A stretch of 64,000 nucleotides of DNA from Aselliscus stoliczkanus (Eukaryota; Chordata; Mammalia; Chiroptera; Hipposideridae). The notes beneath the pieces were generated by a model, which searched no databases, was not told the origin of the DNA, and saw nothing but the letters and a program-made list of their open reading frames with translations. The position numbers were made by a program, and so were the translations under genes. The stretch covers positions 72,640,687-72,704,686 of the forward strand of contig CM066732.1 in the NCBI GenBank assembly GCA_033961575.1. The letters run 5' to 3'. Below are positions 12,801 through 21,671 of this stretch, piece by piece; the stretch's first letter is position 1, and each line of letters opens with the position of its first letter.

Positions 12801-13541
12801 CTAGTGCCTTGAAATGGTTTTTACATGTTTTCTTTTTTCTTGTTGCTTCAGGCAGGAGGGTGAATTTGGTCCCTATTACTCTATTTTGGCCAGAGCTAGA
12901 GTGATTTTTAATTGTTTTTCCTTTGCATAAAGTCTTAATGTGAGCCACTAGCCATATTTGCTTACTTAAAATCTCACTATTGTGAACATTTTGGTATGTA
13001 TTTCCGCAGTTCATTCTCTTTCTCATTTTTCTTAAACAGGTTTATTGAAATATAATTCACATACCATACAATTCACCCATTTAAGTTGTACAATTCAAAG
13101 CTTTTTATTACAGTCACAGATATGTACAACTATAACCAGTCAATTTTAGAATAATTTTGTCACTGCAACAAGAAACTCCATACCTTTTTTTTTAAATCAC
13201 CCTTTCATGCCCCATTCTTCCCTTCCCTTGCCCTAGCCCTAAACTACCACTAATTCACTTTCTTTCTCTATGGATTTGCCTACTCTAGACATTTCATGTA
13301 AGTGGAATTATATAATATTTAATCTTTTGTGATTAACTTCTTTCAAGTTTCATCCATGTTGTAACATGTAGTATCACTACTTCATTCCTTTTTATAGCTA
13401 AATAATATTCTATTATTTTGATACATGAGGTGTGATCAAACAATATAGTGAATGTTTAAATAAAAAAAAATTTACAGTAAAAGACACAGTGCCATTAATC
13501 CCCTCAAAATACTCCCCTTTGCTTCGAACACACCTATCCCA

Positions 13542-13739
13542 TCATTCTTGCCACATTCTGAGGCAGTTCTGGAAATCCTCTTTAATGATTATCTTTAGTT
13601 GCGCTGTCCGGGCTGCCTTGATGTCCTGAAACATTTTGACTTTGGGGAAGAGCCAGAAGTCCCATGGTGCCAGACCCGATGAATAAGGTGGATGAGGACA
13701 CACCGTAATGTTTTTATTTGACAGAAACTGCCATACCAC
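13542..13739 (-). pseudogene. Mariner transposase C-terminal fragment (left arm)
   Basis: 65 codons that match the last third of mariner transposases: the HPPYS-LAP-DF-LFPK block, which carries the third catalytic aspartate of the DD34D triad (here in 'APWDFWLF'), followed by 'IIIKEDFQNCLRMWQE', close to the usual C-terminal helix. The upstream helix-turn-helix and the first two catalytic aspartates are absent, because the element is made of two 3' halves. It is a dead fragment. Confidence 0.85.
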
Positions 13740-14027
13740 AAGTGATGTGTGACATGGAGCAGTGTCATGATGGAGGATGATTCACGGCACACCTTAAAAC
13801 ACGCCTTCTCTCAACATAGCTCACACCTGACTGACTGCACCAAACAAGCTGAAACTTGTCACACACTATTAATAAGGCTCGATGCTCTGCTTCCTATATT
13901 GAAGATCCCTACATTTCTGTTGGATGACACTTGGCAGCAGCACTCACCATGTTTTGTGAACACAACAGAAAGGCAATGTCACACATTGCTTTTGGTATGA
14001 CAGTTTCTGTCAAATAAAAACATTACA

Positions 14028-14264
14028 GTGTATCCTCATCCACCTTATTTATTGAATCTGGCATCATGTGACTTCTGGCTCTTCCTCAAAGTCAAACTGA
14101 CCATGAAAAGTAAATATTTTGAATCCATTCAGGACATGCAGGCAGCCACGACAGTACAACTAAAGATAATCATTAAAGAGGACTTCCAGAACTGCTTCAG
14201 AAAGTGGCAAGAACGATGGGATAAGGATATCTGCAGCAAAGAGGAGTATTTTGATGGGGATTAA
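14028..14264 (+). pseudogene. Mariner transposase C-terminal fragment (right arm)
   Basis: 78 codons homologous to the left-arm fragment but on the opposite strand. They cover the HPPY block, 'CDFWLFLK', the 'IIIKEDFQNCFRKWQERWDK' helix and the end of the protein before a stop at about 14262. Relative to the left arm it has about 15 extra residues in the middle ('LTMKSKYFESI'), so the two arms are diverged copies rather than a recent duplication. Not functional alone. Confidence 0.85.
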
Positions 14265-14365
14265 TAGCAATGTGTCTTTTACTGTAATAATTTTTTAAAA
14301 TTTAAGCATTCATTATACTTTTTGATCATACCTTGTATCAAGTTTTGTTTATCCATTTATTTGTT

Positions 14366-14774
14366 TTTCGGTTTTTGTTTCCCACCCCCCACCCCCTCAC
14401 CCCCTCACCTCTGAGTCGTTCATTGTTCTCAGTTGCTGCTTCACTGGCCCATGTTGGTATTGTGATCATTGCTCTCTTCCCGGCTGAGGCAGTTGGTCAC
14501 TGCCCATTGGACGGCCGCTTATAGTGGCTCACAGCAGCTCACGCTGACTGTTGGCCACTCACACCTACTATGGGCTGCAGCTCACGACAGCTCACAGCAG
14601 CTTCACAGCAGCTCATGCCATCTGTTGGCCACTCACAGCAGCCCAGCTCCAGGTCGAGCTGTTGTTCACAATCTTAGCTATAGACGACACAGCTTACTGG
14701 TCCATATTGGAATTGAACCGGCAGCCCTGTTGTTCAGAGCTCACGCTCTTACCAACTGAGCTATCTGGCTGCCC
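14366..14774 (-). mobile_element. Long tRNA-derived SINE (family A-like, about 409 bp)
   Basis: The minus-strand head starts at 14774 with GGGGGCAGCCAGATAGCTCA and a B-box-like 'CGGTTCAATTCC', followed by the same AGCTCAC/GCTGCTG modular body as 6460-6886. The tail on the plus strand is C/T-rich (about 14380-14410) rather than pure poly-T. The target duplication is CCATTTATTTGTT (14353-14365) against CCAGTCATTTGTT (14775-14787), imperfect. It lies in the same old LINE-1 as the palindromic mariner. Confidence 0.85.
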
Positions 14775-15064
14775 CCAGTCATTTGTTGATAGGCATTTTG
14801 ATTGTTTCTATCTTTTTACTATTGCCAATAGTGTTGTTATAAACATTCTTGCACATGTATTTGTTTGTGTGCCTGTTTTTAGTTATTTTTGGTATATATC
14901 TAAGGGTAGAGTTGCTGGGTTCTTTGGTAATTCTATGTTTAACTTTTTGAGGAACTGCCAAATTGGTTTCCACAGTGGCTGCATCATTTACATTCACGCC
15001 AGCAATGTACAAGTGTTTTAATATCTCCACATTCTTGTAAAAATTTTATTATTTTTTATGTTTA

Positions 15065-15332
15065 AAAAAATTATAGCCAGAGAAGGTCCAAGATGACAGA
15101 ATAGGTAAAAGCTATCCCTGCCACCTCTCAGGATCACATACAATTACAACTAAGTTATAGAACAATCAAGCTCAAGCATCATCTGAAGATTAGCCAAACA
15201 GAACCCCTATAAATAAGGATATAAAGAAGAGCCCACAGGGCCAGCCGAGTGGCACCGTGGTTAAGCGCTGGCTTGGGAAGCCAGTGGCCCCGGTTTGGTC
15301 CCACATATGAGGGCCAGTGACACTGCCCTCAA

Positions 15333-15364
<32 letters not shown>

Positions 15365-16263
15365 AACTTAAATACAAAGTAGTTCAACCAAACAAAGCTA
15401 CCATAAAAAAAAAAAAAAAAGAAGAGCCCACATTGAGATTGGTAGGAGATGCCAAGATGTGAAACGAGCTGACCCCATGCCCACAGGTAGTGGTTGAGCA
15501 CCGGGAAGGACACCTTGATGGTGGAGGCCCCACTGAAGAGTGAGGGGTCCCAGCCCTACATCGGGCTCCCCAGCCCAGGAGTCTTGAGCCAGAAAAAGGA
15601 GTCCCCACATCTCGCAGTGAAAATCAGTGAGGATTTTGTTTGGCCATACTGGTGAGATGGAAGGTGCCTTGAAACCCAGACATCCTCTTACGGGGCCTGT
15701 GCATAGACTCACTGGTATGCACTTACCCTGGGCTCTGGTGGAGGGAGGGTGAGTTGAATGATGCCAGGAAAATACAGGGAAAAACTGAGTTGTGTGGCTC
15801 AGATAGAGAGACAGCTGCCATTATCCTTGTGTGGAGCGCACCTCACGTGTAACCTACAGGAGGGCACCATCTTTTTTGTGTTGAACCCACCCCCATAGGG
15901 TCAAATCTGAGATCACATTGGTCTGGTAAAATCCACACATATGTGCACAACTTTGGTGACACCCTTGGACCAGGCCCAGCTAGTGTGACATCACCTGAGC
16001 CATCCTCAGCTCCTGAAAGCCAGCCCTGCTTATAAGCTGTGGGAGGCCTCAGTGGGAGGCTTGTAAAGCAGCAGAGGGCCTGCCATGGCCTGGGAAGCTC
16101 TCAGTGGCAGATCAGCCCCAGATCATACTGCAGCCTGTCCGGGGTACCTTCTGGGGTTCTTCGGGCCCAAGGTGAACAATAGCTGGCCATAATGTTCTGA
16201 TATCAAGCTATATTGCAAGGTCATAGTGATCAAACAACATGGTATTGGCATAAAAACACCACA
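15065..16263 (+). mobile_element. LINE-1 5' UTR remnant, sense
   Basis: Begins with the typical LINE-1 start phrase ('AAGGTCCAAGATGACAGAAT', 15084-15103) and continues through a GC-richer 5' UTR with 'GGGATCC/GGATCACATACA'-type text. At about 16195 it jumps to ORF2 sequence ('ATGGTATTGGCATAAAAAC', 16240-16258), so the ORF1 and most of the ORF2 parts are deleted. It is interrupted by the SINE at 15238-15417 and bordered on the right by the split mariner. No coding capacity. Confidence 0.65.
15238..15417 (+). mobile_element. Short SINE (family A) with a second A-tail
   Basis: Head GGGCCAGCCGAGTGGCACCG, tRNA-like boxes, 'GAGGGCCAGTGACACTGCCC' (15309-15328), then an A/CAAAA tail. About 45 bases of unrelated sequence (15366-15404) and a second poly(A) run follow before the target duplication. 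The duplication AAAGAAGAGCCCACA is exact at 15223-15237 and 15418-15432, so the extra sequence lies inside the inserted unit. Confidence 0.92.
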
Positions 16264-17106
16264 CGAGGTCTGACAGTTACATTTGTGAACTTGCCACTGT
16301 GAACTTACTTTGGCAGCACTGTACAAACAGCTTGGTGTATCAGTGTCTCACAGCTGTGTTTGTGTTGATGTGTGGTGGTGTCTTGCTGAGTGGCATTCAT
16401 TATTGTTGTTGCATGTTTTTGTGTGTCATTGAGAGAATGTTTGAGCTTGAATTAGAGCAATGAACAAACATTAAATGTCTTGTTAAACTTGGCAAGAGTG
16501 GAAGTGAAGTCAGGGACATGTTAGTCCAAATTTATGGGGATAATGGCATGAAGAAAATGGCAGTGTACAAATGGATTAAACATTTTTCTGAGGGGAGACA
16601 CATGCGTCACTGATGAAGAGAGGTCAGGGCAGCCAGTAACGAGCAAAACTGATGAAAACATTGCAAAAATTCATCAAATTGTGCGTCAAAATCATTGGCT
16701 GACTGCAAAAAAACAAAACACAGCAGACCAAATAAACATTGATCAGAGAGACAGTTAGGAAAACCTTAACTGAAAATCTTGGCATGAGAAAGGTGTGTAC
16801 AAAAATGGTCTTAAAAGAGCTCACCAGTGAACAAAAGTAAAGGAGAATTGAAGTTTGTCAACACCTTTTGGAGAGGCAAGATGATGTTTTGGGCCGAGTT
16901 ATCAGTGGTGATGAAATATAGGTGCACCAATAAGACCCCGAAACAAAGCATCAAAGTGCACAATGAAAGTCAGCTAATTCTCTATGACCAAAAAAGTTTC
17001 ATCAGTCCAAATTAAGAGTCAAAATGATATTGCTAACCTCTTTTTATATCAGAGGGATTATTCATTATGAATTTGTACCAATTGGACAGTTAACCAAGTT
17101 TCCTAT

Positions 17107-17436
17107 TTGGAAGTGCTGAGAAGTCTGCTTGAAAAAGTTAGACGACCTGAACTTTTTGCCAATTCATGGCTCTTGCATTATGACAATGCACCAGCTCACA
17201 CAGCACTGTCTGTGATGGAATTTTTAGCCAGTAAACAAGTCACTGTATTGGCACACCACCCCTACTCTCCCAATCTGGCCCCCAATGACTTTTTTCTTTA
17301 CCTGAAGATAAAGGAAATGTTGAAAAGAAGACATTTTGATGACATTCAGGACATCAAAGGTAATCTGACAACAGCCCTGATGGCCATTCCAGAAAAAGAG
17401 TTCCAAAATTGCTTTGAAGGGTGGACTAGGCACTGA
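17107..17436 (+). pseudogene. Mariner transposase, C-terminal half
   Basis: 109 open codons of a mariner (DD34D) transposase. 'WLLHYDNAPAHTALSV' holds the second catalytic aspartate and 'PYSPNLAPNDFFLYLK' the third. The spacing and the C-terminal 'EKEFQNCFEGW' are typical of the family. The N-terminal DNA-binding part is recognisable only in broken frames (about 16440-17000), and the methionine opening this frame is internal to the original protein. Transposition would require both halves; this copy is dead. Confidence 0.88.
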
Positions 17437-17503
17437 TGTCAGTGAGTAGCTTCTCAAGGGGAGTACTTTGAAGGTGACTGTAGTGATACTCAGCAATGAG
17501 GTA

Positions 17504-17512
17504 TGTAGCAAT

Positions 17513-17514
<2 letters not shown>
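17504..17514 (+). repeat. Target-site duplication, left copy (TGTAGCAATTT)
   Basis: This 11-bp sequence is repeated exactly at 28565-28575. In intact relatives of this mariner the same place reads TGTAGCACTTTTT, so the duplicated bases are mariner sequence and mark a LINE-1 insertion into it. Confidence 0.88.
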
Positions 17515-17551
<37 letters not shown>

Positions 17552-17558
17552 TTATTTA
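17515..17558 (-). repeat. (TAAA)n tail of the 11-kb LINE-1
   Basis: On the plus strand this is (ATTT)n directly after the target duplication. On the minus strand it is a TAAA-type retrotransposon tail. An AATAAA lies at 17559-17564 (minus strand), but since the tail itself is made of AATAAA units this signal cannot be separated from it. Confidence 0.8.
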
Positions 17559-17564
17559 TTTATT

Positions 17565-17924
17565 ACAAACAGTAGAGCAGAAGTTTTAATGTAGTTGTAG
17601 CAAAAAAGAAAATGAAAGAAAAATCATTTCCAAGTATATAAGAGGACCACACAGTGAATGGGAATTACCACTGTTCAACTTTGTAAAGCTGTTGTAAATA
17701 CTAAGTATAAAATATTATCAACCTCCTGAGAAGACAGCACAGATGACACCACCTAAATTTATATACAAAATAATGTATTTATGGATTATTTTCTTTGATG
17801 AAAATAAATAAAATAATTGTGTTCCTTCAATGACATCACTGAAATTTGAGAAACAAAATAAATTCTCTGCCCAAACTACAGAATTTGAAATGCTGAGGGA
17901 CTCTCTTTGCCTCCCTCTCTCTCA
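17565..17924 (-). other. Probable 3'-transduced flank carried by the LINE-1
   Basis: About 360 bases without LINE-1 similarity, lying between the (TAAA)n tail and the next LINE-1 3' end, all inside the 11-bp target duplication. Together with about 20267-20309 this fits genomic sequence copied from downstream of the parent LINE-1. It shows no gene-like frame. Confidence 0.6.
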
Positions 17925-18753
17925 TTTTATTTATCTTAATTCTTTTATTCATTTATGTATTTATTTATTATTATTATTATTAGTTTCAGATGTACAAAAC
18001 AATGCAATAGTTATCCTTCCCATCCCTTACAAAGTGACAACCCCCCTCCCCTATCCCCTGCCCCCCACCCTTGATATCATACATATCTATTACAATTCCA
18101 TTGACTCCATTCCCACACTATACTCCATATCCCATGACTATATATGTAATAAACTATAGTTGACATATAATATTGTTCAGCGGCAGCTTCAGGTGTACAG
18201 TGCAGTGGTAAGGCCACTACACCGTCCATGAAGTGATCTCCCTAAAAGGACATGCATCCGTCTGTTCCCTTAAAAAATATCTACAACATTATTGATTATA
18301 TTCCCCAAACTGTCTTTTCTATCCCTGGGTAATATTGTAGTTACCAATTTATGTTGTCTTGTCCCTTCCCCTTCTCCCTCATGCCCACCCTCGTCCCATC
18401 TAGCAATCATCAGTTTTTCCTCTGTGTCTTTAAGATTATTTCTGTTTACAGTGCTCGTTTATTCAGTTCTTTAGATTCCACATATAAGTGAGATCATATG
18501 GTATTTGTCTTTCTCTGACTGACTTATTTCATTTAGCATAATGTTCTCTGGGTCTATCCATATCGTTACAATGGTACGATTTCTTTCTTCTTTATAGCTG
18601 CATAAAACTCCATTGTGTTAATGTCCCACGGTTTCTTAATCCAGTCATCTACCGCTGGGCATTTCAATTGTTTCCAAGTCTTGGTTATTGTAAATAGCGC
18701 TGCAATGAACATAGGGGTGCATATATTTTTTCGAATTGGCCATCTGTATATGC

Positions 18754-18900
18754 TTTTTTTTTTTTTTAGCTGAGCCATCCTGCCACCTGATGGCAGCTCA
18801 GTGGCAGTTCAGCTCGGGCTGGGTATCGAACTGCTGTTGCTCAGAGCTCAGCTCGCACACTCTCTTGAGCTCTTAACCAACTGAGCCACTCGGCCGGCCC
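18754..18900 (-). mobile_element. Short SINE (family B), antisense
   Basis: The minus-strand head begins at 18900 with GGGCCGGCCGAGTGGCTCAG and ends in the body motif 'CAGGATGGCTCAGCT' plus a poly(A) (poly-T at 18754-18768 on the plus strand). A probable imperfect target duplication is TGTATATGCT against TGTGTGTGCT. It lies at the deletion point of its host LINE-1. Confidence 0.88.
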
Positions 18901-19808
18901 TTGTGTGTGCTCTCTAGAGAAATGTCTCTTCATATCCTCTGCCCATTTTTTAATTGGGTTGTTTGTTTTTTGGTATTGAGTTGCATGAGTGTTTTATAAA
19001 TTTTGGATATTAACCCCTTATCAGATATATCATTGACCAATATATTATCCCATTCAGTAGGATTCGTTTTTGTTTTATTGATGATTTTCTTTGTTGTGAA
19101 AAAACTTTTAAGATTGATGTAATACCCTATGTTTATTTTTTTCTTTTACTTCCCTTGCCCCAGGGATGTATCAATAAAAATATTGCTTAGGGTAATGTCT
19201 GCAAATTTACTCTCTATAGTTTTATGGTTTCAGGTCTTACATTTAAGTCTTTAATCCATTTTGAATTTGTTCTTGTATATGGTGTAAGGAGGTGGTCCAG
19301 TTTCATTTTTTTGCATGTGTCAGTCCAATTTTCCCAGCACCATTTATTAAATGACTATCTTTACCCCAGTGTAAATTCTTCCTTCCGTTGTCATAGATTA
19401 ACTGTCCATATATGTGTGGATTTATTTCTGGGCTCTCTATTTTGTTCCACTGATCTATGTGCCTGTTTTTATGCCAGTACAATACTGTTTTGATTACTGT
19501 AGTCTTGTAGTATGTTTTGATGTCTGGTAGTGTGATACCCCGACTTGTTTCTTATTTCTCAGGATTGCTATGGCTATTCAGGGTCTTTTATGGTTCCATA
19601 TAAATTTTAGGATTATATTTTCTATTTCTGTGAAAAATGCCCTTGGTAGCGTGATAGGAATTGCACTGAATCTCTATATTGCTTTAGGCAGTATGGACAT
19701 TTTACCTATATTAATTTTTCCTGTCCATGAGCATGGTGGGTGTTTCCATTTTTTTGTATCTTCTTTTATTACTTTTTCAGTGTCTAATTTTCTGAGTACA
19801 GGTCTTTT

Positions 19809-20114
19809 TTTAAAAAATTATTTTTATTTTATTTTATTTTTAATTAGTTTCAGGTGTACAACACAGTGCAATAGTTATACATTTTACCCCTCAAAGTGAC
19901 AACCCTCCACCCCCAATTCACCACCCCACTCCCCCCCATATCATATATATCTATTACTCTTCCTCTAACTGTCTTCCACAGTATAATCCACATCCCATGA
20001 CTATCTATATATATTCAATTACAGTAGGTATACCACCTCCGCTTTAGTAATACAGTGCAGTGATCAAACCTCTACTCCATCCATGAAATGGTCTCCCTAA
20101 CAAGACCTATGATC
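19809..20114 (-). mobile_element. LINE-1 3' UTR insertion of about 306 bp
   Basis: A severely 5'-truncated LINE-1: only the A-rich end and part of the 3' UTR, including a run of C-tracts (G-tracts in sense) at about 19905-19940. An exact 11-bp target duplication, ACAGGTCTTTT, flanks it at 19798-19808 and 20115-20125. It is inserted in the ORF2 part of the 17939-20252 LINE-1. Confidence 0.92.
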
Positions 20115-21609
20115 ACAGGTCTTTTACTTCTTTGGTTAAATTTGTTCCTAAGTATTTTACAGTTCTTGAAGCAATTATAAATGGGACTGTTTTCTTAATT
20201 TCTTCTTCTGATAGTTTATTATTGGTATATGCAAATGCAATTGATTTTTTTTTCTTATTTAACATACTTATTTTTATGATCAGTACAGATTTCTTTAATT
20301 TCCTTTTCTTTATTTTTTATTTTTTAATTAGCTTCAGGTGTACAACACAATGCAATAGTTATACTTTTTACCCCTCAAAGTGACAACACCCCTCCACCAA
20401 TTCTCCACCCCACTCTTCCCCCATATCATACTATCTATTACAATTCCTTTGACTCCCTTCCACTGTATAATCCACATCCCGTGACTATCTATATATTCAA
20501 TTACAGTTGGTATACAATATTATACAACATCAGTTTCAGGTGTCAAGTGCAGTGATCAAGCTTCTACTCCATCCATGAAGTGGCCTCCCTAACAAGTGGT
20601 CTCCCTAACAAGACATGTGACCATCTGACACCTCACAAAATATTTACAACATTATTATATTCCCCAAACTGTCTTTCATATTACTGTGGCAATATTGTAG
20701 TTACCTATTTATGCTGTCTAATCCCTTCTGCTTCTCCCTCATCCCCACTCCCCTCTCAACCAGCAACCCTGTTTTTCCTCTGTATCTATGAGACTTTTTC
20801 TCTTTCCTTTGCTCATTCATTCAGTTTTTCAGATTCCACATATAAGTGAGATCATATGGTATTTGTCTTTCTCCGACTGACTTATTTCACTTAACATAAT
20901 AGTCGCTAGGTCCATCCACATCATTGCAAATGGTACGATTTCATTCTTCTTTATAGAGGAGTAATACTCCATTGTATAAATGTACCACAGTTTCTTAATC
21001 CAGTCATCTACCGATGGGCATTTCGGTTGTTTCCAAGTCTTGGCTATTGTAAATAGCGCTGCAATAAACATAGGGGTGCATATATTTATTCGAATTAGCA
21101 TCTTGGATTCTTCTGGGTAGATACCCAAGAGTGGAATTGCTGGGTCAAAAGGTAGTTCCACTTCCAGTTTTTTGAGATACCTCCATACTGATTTCCATAA
21201 TGGCTGCACCAATTTGCAGTCCCACCAACAGTGCATCAGGGTTCCCTTTTCTCCACACCCTCGCCAGCACTTGCTGTTTGTTGATTTGTTGATGATAGCC
21301 ATTCTGAGCGGAGTGAGGTGGTATCTCATTGTGGTTTTTATTTGCATTTCCCTGATGATTAGTGAGGTTGAACATTGTTTCATATACCTGTTGGTGATCT
21401 GTATGTCCTCTTTAGAGAAATGCCTCTTCATATCCTCTGCCCATTTTTTAATTGGGTTGTTTGTTTTTTTGGTGTTGAGTTACATGAGTGGTTTATAAAT
21501 TTTGGATATCAACCCCTTATCAGATATATCTTTGGCAAACATCTTCTCCCATTCAGTAGGCTGCCCTTTTATTTTACTGATGGTTTCCTTCACTGTGAAA
21601 AAACTTTTA

Positions 21610-21671
21610 TTTATTTATTTATTTATTTTTTAATTAGTTTCAGGTGTACAATACAGTGCAATAATTATACA
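21610..21671 (-). mobile_element. 62-bp LINE-1 end with its own target duplication
   Basis: Only an A-rich tail (TTTATTTATT on the plus strand) and about 40 bases of LINE-1 3' UTR. It is flanked by an exact 13-bp duplication, GAAAAAACTTTTA (21597-21609 and 21672-21684), and interrupts ORF2 of the 11-kb LINE-1. Confidence 0.93.

Larger units (their letters stand above)
13424..14335. mobile_element. Palindromic mariner-like element (two inverted 3' halves)
   Basis: A 912-bp element bounded by TA dinucleotides (13422-13423 and 14336-14337). Both ends read inward as C[AT]xGAGGTGTGATCAAA-like terminal repeats. The left arm (13424 to about 13790) and the right arm (about 13960-14335, reverse complement) are alignable over roughly 350 bases. 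Each carries the C-terminal end of a mariner transposase pointing outward: 13739-13542 on the minus strand ('PHPPYSSGLAPWDFWLFPK') and 14028-14264 on the plus strand. No N-terminal half or complete transposase is present. It lies inside an old LINE-1. Confidence 0.85.
13035..15060 (-). mobile_element. Old LINE-1 3' end, antisense, split by a mariner and a SINE
   Basis: The LINE-1 3' UTR complement (13035-13421, 'TTTATTGAAATATAATTCAC' at the start) resumes at 14788-15060 with the ORF2 C-terminal region ('TTGCCAATAGTGTTGTTAT', then 'GCTGGGTTCTTTGG'). The gap is filled by the palindromic mariner at 13424-14335 and the SINE at 14366-14774. Removing both restores a continuous LINE-1 reading order, which gives the relative ages: LINE-1 first, the others later. 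Confidence 0.75.
16264..17514 (+). mobile_element. Mariner element, left and main part
   Basis: Starts with the terminal repeat CGAGGTCTGACAGTTACATT (16264-16283; the expected TA before it has become CA) and holds a decayed transposase. The C-terminal part is open at 17107-17436, with stops and shifts upstream. The element stops at 17514 in the middle of its 3' end ('ATGTAGCAATTT'); the missing terminus is at 28576-28613, beyond an 11-kb LINE-1. The joined length is about 1.29 kb, normal for mariner. The family matches the deleted copies at 46612 and 61036. Confidence 0.9.
17939..20252 (-). mobile_element. LINE-1, 5'-truncated, nested
   Basis: Antisense LINE-1 with a 3' UTR (17985-18480) and the ORF2 C-terminal half up to about 20252. 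Imperfect flanks 17925-17938 (TTTTATTTATCTTA) and 20253-20266 (TCTTATTTAACATA) agree at 11 of 14 places and are its probable target duplication. It contains a SINE at 18754-18900 and another LINE-1 end at 19809-20114. About 300 bases of ORF2 (those seen at 21090-21395 in the neighbouring copy) are missing at about 18740. No intact frame. Confidence 0.75.
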
